Assembly (NCBI RefSeq): GCF_001698125.1
Contig: NZ_CP013856.1
Span: 1 to 64,000 of the forward strand
DNA length: 64,000 nucleotides
Source: Pseudonocardia sp. HH130630-07
GTDB lineage: Bacteria; Actinomycetota; Actinomycetes; Mycobacteriales; Pseudonocardiaceae
Direction of reading: 5' to 3'
The position numbers and the translations under genes are program-made. The notes under the pieces were generated by a model. That model saw only the letters and a program-made list of their open reading frames with translations, searched no databases and was not told where the DNA came from. The first letter of the stretch is position 1, and each line of letters begins with the position of its first letter. This document shows, piece by piece, positions 48,675 through 57,892 of the stretch.

Positions 48675-50782
48675 ACCCCGCCGAGTTGCACAGCATGGCC
48701 CACGACCCTGAGTCCAGGGCAACCGTCGAGGTCGGACAGGACCGAGCGGGGACGGCCGAGGATCAGCACCACGACTTGACGTCGGGTCGCTCCCCGGAGC
48801 CTTCGAGGCAGGGAGCTGCTGCGTTGGTCTCGATGCGGCGGGCTGTCAGCCGGGTGTGGTGGTGGGTCCTGCTACCGCTGGCCCGGTCGATCGTGGCCTC
48901 CGCGGTGTGGGCGGGCTTCGGCGAGCGTATGGCGAGGGCCCTGTCCCGGGGCCTGGTCCAGGCAGCCGCTGTCTGCTGTCTGCTGCTGGGCCTGGTGCTG
49001 TCGTGTGGTCCGGCGGCTGTGGCGACCATGGTCGGCGCGCTCGCCGCGGCCGCGTCGGCGCTGCTGCTGTGGCGCCAGGCCCTGCCTGGCGTGGTGTCGG
49101 TAGCGGGGCTGGTGCTGGGGGTGGGGCTGCTGATCCTGCCCGATGTGATGGTCGTGGTCAGCGGTGCTGTCCTGACGGCGGTCGGTGTGGCGGTGCTGGC
49201 AATCCCGCCCGGCCGGGCGGCGTATGCCCATACCGAGCGGGCCCGGGTGCGGACCGGCTTCGGCGGCGAGGGGTGGGCCGGGTGGTGGGACCTGCATCGG
49301 CACCTGTCTGCGCACGCGGTGCGTCTCGCCGCGGCGGCGACCCGCCCCAGCGTCACCGCGGAGGTCAGCTGGCCCGCCCCCGGAGGAGTGCTGGCGCCCG
49401 GGCTGGTGGAGCGGCTGCCGGTGCGCCGGTGCGGGACCTGGCTGGGTCGTTCGGTGGTCGGGCCGGTGATCGGTACCGACTGCTACGCGCCGCATCGGGA
49501 TGTGATCGGGCTGGTGGCCCCGCCCCAGACCGGTAAGACGGCGTTGATGGGTCATCACATCCTCGATCACGACGGCCCGCTGCTGGCGACCTCGACCAAA
49601 CCTGATCTGTACAACTATTGCGCCGGGAAACGAGCCCAGCAGGGCCCGGTGTGGTTGTTCAACCCCGAGCAGCTCGGCGATCAGAGGTCCTCGGTGTGGT
49701 GGTCTCCCGTGTCGGGGTGCGCGGACGCGCAGGTGGCTGCGGTGCGGGCTGGCTTGATGGTCGGTGGTGTGTCGACGAGCGAGGACGGCGGTGATCGCTG
49801 GGATCAGTGGTCGGTCAGTGTGCTCACCGCCCTGCTGATGGCCGCGGACCTGTCCGGCACGGATATGGCCAGGGTTGCCCGTTGGGTGTTCTCCCCGACC
49901 AGTGACGCACGCAGTGGCGGAGCCGGCGAGGCTCTGCAGATCCTGGGCCGGAATCCCGGCGGACGCGTCCCGGAGGGGACGCTGGATGCTCTGCGTCAGG
50001 TTCTGGCGACCGATGCCCGCAAGACCCGCGATTCGATCTTCATGACCTTGTCCGAAGCGGTGAAGTTCATGACCGATCCGCAGGTTGCTGCCCTGGTCAC
50101 TGGTAGTGATGGTGGTCAGGAGCTCGATGCCGAACAGCTCCTCGCTGGTCGCGGATCGTTGTTCGTGGTCGGTTCGGACCGCAAGCATGCCTCGATCGCG
50201 CCGCTGCTGGCGGCGATGACCGGCCACCTGTTCGAGACGGCAAAACGGGTCGCGTCGTCGCGGCCGAAGGGGCGTCTGGATCCGCCGCTGGGGTTGTTCC
50301 TCGATGAGGCTGCGTTGATCACTCCGGTGCCGCTGGACCGCTGGGTGGCCGACGCTGGTGGCCGTGGGATCCACATCGAGTGGGCGGTGCAGTCACCGTC
50401 TCAGCTCGCCCAGCGTTGGGGTGCCAAGGGTGGCGAGACGATCTGGAACGCCACCAACGCCAAGGTCATTTTCGGGGGGCTGTCGCTGCGTGAGGACTTG
50501 GAGAAGGCCTCGGTGCTGTGCGGGGACCGGCACGAGCCGGTGCCCACCGGTGATGGTGAGGAGCGCTACGAGAAGGTGCGGGTGTGTCCGGTCGACCGGG
50601 TGCGCACGATCCCGCAGTGGCACGCGCTGCTGATCCATCGCGCGACCCCGGCCACGATGGTGCGGGTCAGCCCGGTGTGGGAACGGTCTGACCTGCGCCC
50701 GCCGCCTGCGATCATCACGCAGGCTCCCACGAGCGCTGCTGTTCGTGCCGCCGGGCATGCTGCAGATCAGGTGGCCGCCTAG
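48671..50782 (+). CDS. VirD4/TraG-type conjugative coupling ATPase
   Basis: The 703-residue protein has hydrophobic segments at about 90-180 that anchor it in the membrane. The ATPase follows: Walker A VAPPQTGKTALMGHHI (about 282-297), TSTKPDLYNYCAGKR, Walker B GLFLDEAALI (about 540), and VQSPSQLAQRWG. It should feed relaxase-DNA into the transfer apparatus. The TAG stop at 50780-50782 is the exact insertion point of the following IS, which leaves the protein intact. Confidence 0.85.
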   Translation: MNPAELHSMAHDPESRATVEVGQDRAGTAEDQHHDLTSGRSPEPSRQGAAALVSMRRAVSRVWWWVLLPLARSIVASAVWAGFGERMARALSRGLVQAAAVCCLLLGLVLSCGPAAVATMVGALAAAASALLLWRQALPGVVSVAGLVLGVGLLILPDVMVVVSGAVLTAVGVAVLAIPPGRAAYAHTERARVRTGFGGEGWAGWWDLHRHLSAHAVRLAAAATRPSVTAEVSWPAPGGVLAPGLVERLPVRRCGTWLGRSVVGPVIGTDCYAPHRDVIGLVAPPQTGKTALMGHHILDHDGPLLATSTKPDLYNYCAGKRAQQGPVWLFNPEQLGDQRSSVWWSPVSGCADAQVAAVRAGLMVGGVSTSEDGGDRWDQWSVSVLTALLMAADLSGTDMARVARWVFSPTSDARSGGAGEALQILGRNPGGRVPEGTLDALRQVLATDARKTRDSIFMTLSEAVKFMTDPQVAALVTGSDGGQELDAEQLLAGRGSLFVVGSDRKHASIAPLLAAMTGHLFETAKRVASSRPKGRLDPPLGLFLDEAALITPVPLDRWVADAGGRGIHIEWAVQSPSQLAQRWGAKGGETIWNATNAKVIFGGLSLREDLEKASVLCGDRHEPVPTGDGEERYEKVRVCPVDRVRTIPQWHALLIHRATPATMVRVSPVWERSDLRPPPAIITQAPTSAAVRAAGHAADQVAA

Positions 50783-51676
50783 GGTGTGTCTCCCAATGCG
50801 CGGAGCCAGGTGACGATTGCCTTCAGGACGGCGCCGCCGCGGAAGGTCAGGGCGAGCTTGTCGTAACGGGTGGCCAGCCCGCGCCACTGCTTGACGTGGC
50901 AGAACCCGCGCTCGACGACGTTGCGGTTTCGGTAGTCGACCGGATCGAATGCGGGCGGTCGGCCGCCGCGTGAGCCGCGTCGTTTGCGGTGTCCCTGCTG
51001 GTCAGAGGGCTCCGGAATGACAGCGATGATCCGGCGCTCGCGCAGGTGCCGGCGGATCGCGCGTGAGGAGTAGGCCTTGTCCGCGCGCACGCGTTCGGGC
51101 CGGGTCCGGGGTCGTCCCGGGCCCGGTCGGGCGATGCTCAGGTGCGCCATCAGGTGCGGAAACATTGGCGAGTCGCCGCCCTGGCCGGGGCCGAGGAGGA
51201 CCACCAGCGGGCGGCCGTGCCCGTCAACGAGCTGGTGGATCTTCGTCGACAGCCCTCCGCGGGACCGTCCCAGCGCGTGATCTGCTGGTTCGGCGAGCAG
51301 ATTCGTGTAGTTCGATCCGGCCCCCTGTGTCGCGCTTGAGGGTCGCGGCGTGCTGGTGGGCACGGATGATCGTGGAGTCCACGCTGACCGCCCACCCGAG
51401 CACCTCGGCGGCGTCGGCCTCGATCAGAAGAGCAGCCAGGATGTGGTCCCAGGTGCCGTCGCCGCTGTAGCGGCGGTGCCGCTTCCACAACGTCTGCCAC
51501 GGCCCGAACTCGGCTGGGACGTCGCGCCAGGGAAGCCCGCACCGATACCGGTAGATGATCCCCTCGAGCACCCGGCGGTCATCGCGGAACGGGCGCCCGC
51601 GACGACCCTCGGAGGAGGGCAACAGCGGCGCCAGACGGGCCCACTGGGCATCAGTCAGGACAGCGGTACGCGGCAC
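50779..51676 (-). CDS. IS5-family transposase in two overlapping frames
   Basis: The first frame (51224-51676) encodes MPRTAVLTDAQWARLAPLLP through VSVDSTIIRAHQHAATLKRD. The second (50779-51363) encodes ALGRSRGGLSTKIHQLVDG, RADKAYSSRAIRRHL and FDPVDYRNRNVVERGFCHVK, carrying the remaining DDE residues. The frames join at a run of five G (ACAGGGGGCC), as in IS427-group elements that use programmed frameshifting, so the element may be active. Confidence 0.75.
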
Positions 51677-51723
51677 CGATCAAGCATCGCGCACCCCGCT
51701 CCGCCTATCTGGGAGACACGCCC
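50782..51723. mobile_element. IS5-family (IS427-like) element, 942 bp
   Basis: Ends GGGTGTGTCTCCCA and TGGGAGACACGCCC are inverted with one mismatch. TA at 50780-50781 and 51724-51725 is the likely duplication. It interrupts the transfer region after the coupling gene. Confidence 0.8.
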
Positions 51724-51801
51724 TAGTTCTGGCTGGTCCGGCGCCCACGTGCGCCGGACCAGCCACTGCTATGTCGTTGAGACGAGAGGAGATCGGTCAC
51801 C

Positions 51802-52692
51802 GTGACCAGCGATGGCCCCGTCCCGCCGTCGGGTGGGGAGCGACCCGCTCCCGGCGCGGCCCGGCCGTGGGCAGTGCAGGTCGGTGAGCAGCTGCGCCAG
51901 GTTCTGCGACAGCTCGACGCCACGACCCGGCAGAGCGACGAGACCGCAGGTCACGTCGCTGAGATCGCCGACATCCTCGGCCGCATAAGCCCCAGGCTTG
52001 ACGACGTCGAGCAGGCTGTGGCCGCCCTCGGGGGCGCGGTCGAGGCGGCCGCGACGGGCGCGGGCGACGCAGAGGACGAGGCGCTGTCGCTGACCCCGGC
52101 GCTGCGCTGGTCGCAGCTGGACCGAGGCGACAAGCACGCCGCGTGGGACGCCCTGGCGGGATTCGTCTCCGAAGTGCTCAACAACGACTATCAGCTCACA
52201 CGTCTCGAGCTGCCCGACTGCTGGCCGGTGCACCCGCGCGCGGTGCGTGAGCTCGCGTGGCTGCGTACCCTCTATATCTCCTCCAGCGCCCCCGGCACCC
52301 GCCCGGAGCTGGTGGCCGAGTGGCACGTGCGCTGGCTCCCGGCCGCGGTCACCAACCTCGCGATCGCGATCGACCGGCGCGAGTGCGCCCCGGGTAAGCA
52401 TCGCGTGACCGAGGAGGAACGCCGCCGCTACGACGACACCGTCAACGAGGCCGGCTCCGACGGCCGGCAGCCGCCAGCGCTGACCATCGAGCGGGGAGCT
52501 AATCGCCCCCGGTACTTCCCTGACCGGTTCCCGCCGTTGCGGGGCCACGACTCCAGCTACGGCGCCCGCCCGACCCGGGTAGCGCTGCTCGACGCCGAGA
52601 CACCAGCACCGCCGAGTCGCCCGGAGGACTGGTGGGAGTACTTCCTCGACGCCCGCATGGCCGACATAGGCGAGGACCACGCCAGTACCTGA
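51802..52692 (+). CDS. Hypothetical protein of the transfer block, 296 aa
   Basis: GAGAGGAG precedes the GTG start. A Pro-rich N-terminus is followed by a heptad-like coil (about 30-90, LRQVLRQLDATTRQSDETAG), then a globular domain with LDRGDKHAAWDALAGFVSEV and WLRTLYISSSAPGTRPELVA. Position just after the coupling gene suggests it was originally in the same operon. No known family. Confidence 0.5.
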   Translation: MTSDGPVPPSGGERPAPGAARPWAVQVGEQLRQVLRQLDATTRQSDETAGHVAEIADILGRISPRLDDVEQAVAALGGAVEAAATGAGDAEDEALSLTPALRWSQLDRGDKHAAWDALAGFVSEVLNNDYQLTRLELPDCWPVHPRAVRELAWLRTLYISSSAPGTRPELVAEWHVRWLPAAVTNLAIAIDRRECAPGKHRVTEEERRRYDDTVNEAGSDGRQPPALTIERGANRPRYFPDRFPPLRGHDSSYGARPTRVALLDAETPAPPSRPEDWWEYFLDARMADIGEDHAST

Positions 52693-52768
52693 CTCGCCGC
52701 TGGTGGATGGGTGCTGAGACGCTGAGGCCCAGCGGAGACTTCTTCATGCACGGACGGTGAGGCTGCCC

Positions 52769-53185
52769 ATGGACGTGATGACTGATCTGCTCGACGACGA
52801 CCTCGACGTGGCCCGCCGGCGCACGGTCATCGCCCACGTCAGCGCGCTCGATCCCCATCTGCAGCCCGCCCTGGAGCGTCAGATCGCGGCGGTCCTGTCC
52901 GGTAGGCACAGCCCTGACGATGGGGCGGCGGTGGCGCCGGCGCTGCGTCTGCCGCCCCACTATCTGGTCGACCCACTCGTCACTCGGGAGGCCGATCGAC
53001 AGACCACATTGATGCTGCTGATAAAAGCTGCTCGTCTGCACGGAGTCGGCAACGTCAAGATCTGCCGGACCAGTATGGGTGACGATCCAACGGCAGACCC
53101 GGATACGATTGCGCCAAATTGCGCGCTATCGATTTCTACTCAGTCCTTCATTGCTCGACGTCATCACCGAACATCGCACATCTAA
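52769..53185 (+). CDS. Hypothetical protein, 138 aa, possibly frameshifted at its end
   Basis: MDVMTDLLDDDLDVARRRTV is followed by helical sequence to about 53090. The remaining 30 codons look random, while another frame from 53079 to 53396 continues with ARYRFLLSPSLLDVITEHRT. The gene may therefore be broken near 53090. GTG 52757 is an alternative start. Confidence 0.35.
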   Translation: MDVMTDLLDDDLDVARRRTVIAHVSALDPHLQPALERQIAAVLSGRHSPDDGAAVAPALRLPPHYLVDPLVTREADRQTTLMLLIKAARLHGVGNVKICRTSMGDDPTADPDTIAPNCALSISTQSFIARRHHRTSHI

Positions 53186-53396
53186 TATCGAGGAGTTCGA
53201 CCCACGGGCGGTCTCGGTGCGGTGGCTGTGCACCGCTGCTCTTCCTCCCTCAGGGGACATCCAGGTGGACGACCGCGACCCCGTGGGCATCGACTCCTCG
53301 TCGCTGGACGGATCAAATGATGTCGACGCGATTGGTCGCACCACTGATCGACTGCGGCCGCGGAAACGATGGCTGTCCTGGCTACGGGGCATGTGA

Positions 53397-53724
53397 TTGA
53401 CTCCCGAGATCTGCGTGGAGGCGCCTGGGGAATACCCGGATGGCTCACTACTCATTAGATGCGAAACGCCACGTGGTCCACGTCTCTACAACTTCACCTG
53501 CTGAGATCGCTGGTGCGTCAACGTTCTAATTGCAGGACGGCGGTGCTGCGCCCGCCTATGGTGGGCAGCCCGCCCCGGGCCGCCGCATGGATCCCGGGGC
53601 TGCTCGGACGCTGAGACCTCCCAACGGAGTATGTACTGGCGCCGCCGCGCATGAACTGCACAGAGCGGCGCTGTCCCGAGCTGTCGTGTTGTTGCACCAG
53701 ACGCATCGTTTCCTGCTTGAGGGG
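53397..53724. other. Noncoding region downstream of integrase
   Basis: No credible gene. GGGGCTACAGCCCC at the integrase stop (53722-53735) is a small hairpin that may terminate it. The attachment site of the recombinase could lie here or at 54760-54990, but no duplicated core was seen. Confidence 0.3.
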
Positions 53725-54759
53725 CTACAGCCCCATGTTGGTGGCGGCGTTAGAGCTCCATGCGGTCTGCACGCGGACGTAGCCGCCAACCGAGGCCAGG
53801 GAGCGGTGTCGGGTCTGGGCGGCGATCTCGCGGTCGGAGGCACCGCGTAGGTGTGCCCAGGTCACGAACCCGGCTCGCAGGGAGTGCGGGGAGTAGCCCT
53901 GCTCGGCGTGGCCGGCGGCGGCGGCGAGCTCGGTGATGCGGCGGTTGACCGAGGCCCGATGAAGCCCGGTGGGGGCCGGCCGGTTGCCGGTGGAGACCCG
54001 GCGCAGCAGCGGGCCCTCGGTGATCCCGGAGAGCTGGAGCCAGGCGTCGAGGGCGCGCACGGGGCAGGCGTCGGGGTGGCTGGCGTAGGGCAGGACGACG
54101 AGCTCGGTCTGTTCGCCGCGCTGGTTGGTCTTCGACGAGGGGATGACCAGGGTCCGGCCGCGGTCGTGGGGCAGGACGTTGTCGACGGTCAGCGCGCAGA
54201 GTTCGGAGCAGCGCAGCGCGGAGAAGAACCCGATCAGCAGCAGGGCGCGGTCGCGGGCGCCGGCGAGGTCGGGCTCGGATGGGCGGGTGCGGAAGTCGCG
54301 GGTGGTGGCGGTGGCTGCGACGAGGTCGAACAGTTGTGGGGGCATCAGCGGCGGCGCCTGGTCGGGTGGGGCGCCATGGACGCGGCGGATGCCCTCCCAG
54401 ACCGTGGTGACCCGGGCCGGGCTGGTCGGGTCGGGCAGGTCCTGCAGGGCGTGGAAGAACCGGATCGCGGCCATGCGCCGGCTCATCGTGGAGACCTTCG
54501 CGCCGGCCCGTGCCAGGGCGGTCAGGTACCCGCTGACCGCGGCCGGTGGGGCCGGTGCCGGGGCGTGGTGCTCGCGGGCGCACCAGTCGCAGAACTCCTG
54601 CCAGTCGGTGCGGTAGGCCTCGATGGTGGCCGAGGCTTTCGAGGCCTGGCCGTAGGCGATCTCTTCGGCTGAGAGCGGACTGTCGTCGAGGTCGGTGACT
54701 GGCAGCAGCCCGGCCGGCGTCGCCGCCGGAGCGCGCTCGTGGGACAGACCGTCGGACAC
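53725..54759 (-). CDS. Tyrosine recombinase/integrase
   Basis: The 344-residue protein has a SAM-like N-terminal core-binding domain (TIEAYRTDWQEFCDWC). The catalytic set is Arg in GFFSALRCSELCAL (about 180), His-x2-Arg in YSPHSLRAGF (about 292), His in TRHRSLASVG and the Tyr nucleophile in GGYVRV (about 323). It may integrate the element, resolve multimers or be a remnant of another element. GTG start. Confidence 0.85.
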   Translation of the reverse strand: MSDGLSHERAPAATPAGLLPVTDLDDSPLSAEEIAYGQASKASATIEAYRTDWQEFCDWCAREHHAPAPAPPAAVSGYLTALARAGAKVSTMSRRMAAIRFFHALQDLPDPTSPARVTTVWEGIRRVHGAPPDQAPPLMPPQLFDLVAATATTRDFRTRPSEPDLAGARDRALLLIGFFSALRCSELCALTVDNVLPHDRGRTLVIPSSKTNQRGEQTELVVLPYASHPDACPVRALDAWLQLSGITEGPLLRRVSTGNRPAPTGLHRASVNRRITELAAAAGHAEQGYSPHSLRAGFVTWAHLRGASDREIAAQTRHRSLASVGGYVRVQTAWSSNAATNMGL

Positions 54760-54865
54760 GATCAGCGACGGTAGCGGGCCGGGCCGACTTCGCCGGGACC
54801 CCGCGCCGGGTAGGTGCCACCCGGGGCTGCCCGGCTGACGGGGGTCACTTCAGGGCGCCTCATCA

Positions 54866-54995
54866 ATCCTGCAGTGTCGCCTGCACCTACGGCCCGTCGC
54901 AGGCCTACAGCATCGGCTACAAGGTCACCGAGAGCGGCGCCCGCCACCACGCCGGAACCCGGCACAACGACGACCTGGAGCGCTTCGGGCGCTAA
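54866..54995 (+). pseudogene. C-terminal remnant of an unknown gene
   Basis: One frame reads CSVACTYGPSQAYSIGYKVT and ends NDDLERFGR at a TAA (54993-54995) with coding-like codon use, but no start is present upstream. It is probably the tail of a gene cut by recombination next to the integrase. It overlaps the stop of the HEPN-like gene. Confidence 0.4.
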
Positions 54996-55702
54996 TCGGC
55001 TGCCGGAGCAGCACGAAGCGGGAACTCGGGAACTCCCGACCAGTTCAGCGTCTCATGCAGGTGATTGGCAACTAGGTCACCGAGGTGCTGAGCGCCGGCT
55101 AGATAGATCCGAGCGCAACTGATAGCACCGTGCAGTGCTAAGGAGTGTTTGCCGGTGGGCATCCGGCGCAGCACCGACGACGCCGGGGGCACTTCCTTCT
55201 TAACTGGTCCCGGCCAGACTTCGCTGCGCCAGCCACTGGCGAGTCCGTGAGCTAGGCAATGGCGCACCTGCATCCAACCCCGTGCGGCTTCCACCGCCTC
55301 ATTCCACACCAGATCTTTGTCGGTCCAGAAACTCTTGCCTACGGGGGGTGGCGCGAACACAGTTACCTCGAAGTCAGTTCCGACCAGTCGCTTTAGTTCG
55401 GGGAACTCCTTCACCACCAAGCCAGTGAACTCGGCGATGTCCGGGTTGGTAAGATTCATCTTCTTAACGATCTGGGCGAAGCTTTGACCTTGTCGATACA
55501 GCACGGTGGCGAAAAAGTCTTCGACAAAGCCTTCAAACGCTGGAATGACGCACTGCGTGATGGCTGGGGCCAGGGCCGCCGCGTCGCCAGCACCACCCTG
55601 CTTTCGGGGATGCAAGGCAAGGAGCCGGCGGGGCACGATCAGCGATCGAGCGAATCGGTCCACACTCGATTGGAGGTCCGGAGCAAGCACTGCGGTTGCC
55701 AT
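54992..55702 (-). CDS. HEPN-like protein
   Basis: The 236-residue, mostly helical protein has WMQVRHCLAHGLASGW near residues 140-155, which fits the R-x4-H motif of HEPN ribonucleases and toxins. AAGGA precedes ATG 55702. Base composition is visibly lower in GC than its neighbours (runs such as CTTCTTAAC), pointing to transfer from another source. It lies among a gene remnant, an integrase and an IS, a common setting for defence or toxin genes. Activity is inferred. Confidence 0.5.
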   Translation of the reverse strand: MATAVLAPDLQSSVDRFARSLIVPRRLLALHPRKQGGAGDAAALAPAITQCVIPAFEGFVEDFFATVLYRQGQSFAQIVKKMNLTNPDIAEFTGLVVKEFPELKRLVGTDFEVTVFAPPPVGKSFWTDKDLVWNEAVEAARGWMQVRHCLAHGLASGWRSEVWPGPVKKEVPPASSVLRRMPTGKHSLALHGAISCARIYLAGAQHLGDLVANHLHETLNWSGVPEFPLRAAPAAD

Positions 55703-55853
55703 GATGGGTCCTTCTACCACCTAGACGATCGCGACGGCAGGCGACCGACCAGACCATATGCGAGGGACGACGGCGGCCGTCGATGAGTGACGGCGCTCGA
55801 CTGACCTGAGAGCGTGTTTGAGAAGATCAAGTCGCGGGTGTGATCGCGTACTT

Positions 55854-56738
55854 CTACTGGCGGGCGGCGGGCGCGCCGCGGGTGATGCGTCGGGTGATGG
55901 TGTTGATCGCGGCCCAGCGGATCATGGCCTCGGCGGTGGCGGGGTGGCGTTCGTAGTCTCGGGCGAGGCGGCGGTGTGCGGTGAGCCAAACCAGGGTCCG
56001 CTCGACCACCCACCGCCGTGGGAGCACGGCGAAGCCGCGCTGGTCAGCGGGTTTGCCAACGACCTCGACGGTGGTGTGCAGGATGGTGGTCGCCCAGTCG
56101 AGGAGGCGTCCGGCGAACCCGGCGTCGGCGTAGACGAACCGGACCCGGGTGCGCAGGTAGAGGTCGAGCAGGATCGGCTTGGCGACGCCGCGGTCCTGCA
56201 CCGAGGCCGAACACACCATGGTGGTGAGCAGTAGGCCGAGGGTGACCGTGGGAGATGAACCGTTCGCGGCCGTTGATCTTCTTCCCGGCGTCGTAGCCAC
56301 GCGAGTCGAGCCCGACGGTGTCGGCGCCCTTCACCCTCTGGGAGTCGATGATCCCCGCAGTCGGTTCGGGGTCGCGACCCTCGTCGGCGCGCAGCTGTCG
56401 GCGCACGCGCGCAGCTGTCGGCGCACGATCGGGAGGATCTGTTCGGTGACCTTCTGCTGTTCCCACCGGTTGAAGTACCAGTAGACGGTCTGCCAGGGCG
56501 GGAAGTCCGCAGGTAGCGCCCGCCAGGCACACCCCGCGCGCACGACGTAGAGGATCGCGTCGACCACGTCGCGGCGTGCGTGCTTCTCCGGCCGCCCACC
56601 CGATCCGGCCTCGGGCAGCAGCGGTTCGATCAACACCCACTGGGCGTCGCTGGTGTCCGAGGGGTACCGCCGCTTACGCCGAGCCACCCGCCCACGATGG
56701 ACCAGAGCCCGGCCCGCGTAGGGCAGACACGCCGACAC
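55854..56738 (-). pseudogene. IS5-family transposase with two frameshifts
   Basis: The N-terminal frame has RRYPSDTSDAQWVLIEPLLP and YWYFNRWEQQKVTEQILPIV. A second frame has GIIDSQRVKGADTVGLDSRG. A third has VRFVYADAGFAGRLLDWATT and RRWVVERTLVWLTAHRRLAR. The first shift coincides with a 20-bp tandem duplication (56387-56426); the second is near 56250. Confidence 0.75.
56387..56426. repeat. 20-bp tandem duplication inside the transposase
   Basis: GCGCGCAGCTGTCGGCGCAC occurs twice head to tail and shifts the reading frame. Confidence 0.8.
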
Positions 56739-56931
56739 TTCTCAAACACGGTCTGACACCTGCCGGAGGGGTGAGGGAGCGGGCAACCAGTGGCGGTGCA
56801 CCCCACAGGTCGCTCACGTCGACCGGGAGCGCAGGCGGGGGTGCGGGGTAGACGGGGAAGCGTGCGGCGTGGACATGTCCGTGCCCCCTTGCTCGTCTGG
56901 CGAACAGGTGGGGTGCCGGCACCCAGGGGGT

Positions 56932-57360
56932 CTACCGGATGGGTACGACCGTCACCCCGACCTCGAGCTGTGTCCAGGCGGTGTCGGCGGTGACCGCCGG
57001 GCCGGCGAGGCGGGTGGCCAGGGCCAGGCAGCACCGGTCGCCGAGGGAGAGTCCGGCGGTGCGGGTGGCCGGCCACAGGGTCGCGGCGGTGACGGCGTCG
57101 GTGGCGGTGACCGGTTCGATGCCGATCCCCAGGGTGCGCAGCTGGCGCAGGGTGCGGTCGGCGTCGACGCCGCGCTGGGCCAGCTTCTGGTAGACCTCCG
57201 ACAGGTTCACCGCCGAGATCACCGCCGCCTCAAGGTAGCTCTCGACGACATCGGCGCCGGGCTCGGCGCGCAGCCAGGCCAGCACCGCGGAGGCGTCCAG
57301 CACCGCTGGGCGGCGGGGGCCAGGGGACTCGTTGACCGCAGCCCGGTCCGGCCTGGTCAC
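56932..57360 (-). CDS. vapC: VapC-like PIN-domain toxin
   Basis: The 142-residue protein has the PIN acidic residues: AVLDASAVLAWLRAEPG, Glu in AVNLSEVYQKL, Asp in LSLGDRCCLALA and VTADTAW. VapC toxins cleave tRNA or rRNA. Its GTG start overlaps the antitoxin stop (GTGA), giving the normal antitoxin-first operon. Confidence 0.8.
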   Translation of the reverse strand: MTRPDRAAVNESPGPRRPAVLDASAVLAWLRAEPGADVVESYLEAAVISAVNLSEVYQKLAQRGVDADRTLRQLRTLGIGIEPVTATDAVTAATLWPATRTAGLSLGDRCCLALATRLAGPAVTADTAWTQLEVGVTVVPIR

Positions 57361-57644
57361 GAGGAGGTGTCCTCGGTCGCGGCCTCGGCCCGGCGCTCGG
57401 CGATCAGCTCGTCGGCGGCCGAGTCCTGCGGGTCGCCCTGCCACTCCGCGGCGATCTCCCGGCGCATCCGCGCGACCAGCTGCGCCCGAGACTCCATCAC
57501 CACCCGGCCGTCCTCGACCGACAGCAACAGCGTCGAACCGGCAGCCAACCCCAGATCACGACGAACCTGCGCGGGGATCAGGATCCGGCCGTCCCGATTG
57601 ACGACAACCTCGGCACGTCCCGCATCGTCCACCTGATCCGACAT
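57357..57644 (-). CDS. vapB: AbrB-type VapB antitoxin
   Basis: The 95-residue protein has a swapped-hairpin DNA-binding domain (VVVNRDGRILIPAQVRRDLGL) and a helical C-terminus that would wrap the toxin. ATG 57644 is close to a perfect palindrome that may be its operator. Confidence 0.8.
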   Translation of the reverse strand: MSDQVDDAGRAEVVVNRDGRILIPAQVRRDLGLAAGSTLLLSVEDGRVVMESRAQLVARMRREIAAEWQGDPQDSAADELIAERRAEAATEDTSS

Positions 57645-57734
57645 ACCACCGAGTCTAGCGCAGACGCACCCACTCTCTGTCTGGAAGCTCCACACGACGA
57701 CAGAAGAGCCGGTTAACCTGCATTTCCATGCTAC

Positions 57735-57749
57735 GCAACATAATGTTGC
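57735..57749. promoter_or_regulatory. Candidate vapBC operator
   Basis: GCAACAT-A-ATGTTGC is a perfect 7-bp arm palindrome, 90 bases upstream of vapB, in an AT-rich stretch. Confidence 0.45.
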
Positions 57750-57819
57750 TTCTGTCGCCTGGCACGCAGCTCTGCTCGCGGCACTCCCTGCATGATCCCG
57801 CCAAGCCTGAAGGTGTTTT

Positions 57820-57871
57820 GTATCGTTGCGGTATAACATTACTTAATACGTAACTATTGACGTAACGATAC
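57820..57871. promoter_or_regulatory. Candidate operator-promoter of the 57893 gene
   Basis: GTATCGTT (57820-57827) and AACGATAC (57864-57871) are inverted arms flanking the most AT-rich 40 bases of the area. ACGTAAC occurs twice inside the right half (57847-57853 and 57860-57866). Confidence 0.45.
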
Positions 57872-57892
57872 GTTTGCTGGAGGATCGGCGTC

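Larger units (their letters stand above)
55811..56752. mobile_element. Decayed IS5-family element
   Basis: Terminal repeats AGCGTGTTTGAGAAG (55811-55825) and CTTCTCAAACACGGT (56738-56752) match in 14 of 15 positions. The transposase between them is broken. Confidence 0.75.

Noticed and set aside
48872..50374. 500-codon minus-strand frame
   Set aside because: Shadow of the coupling ATPase.
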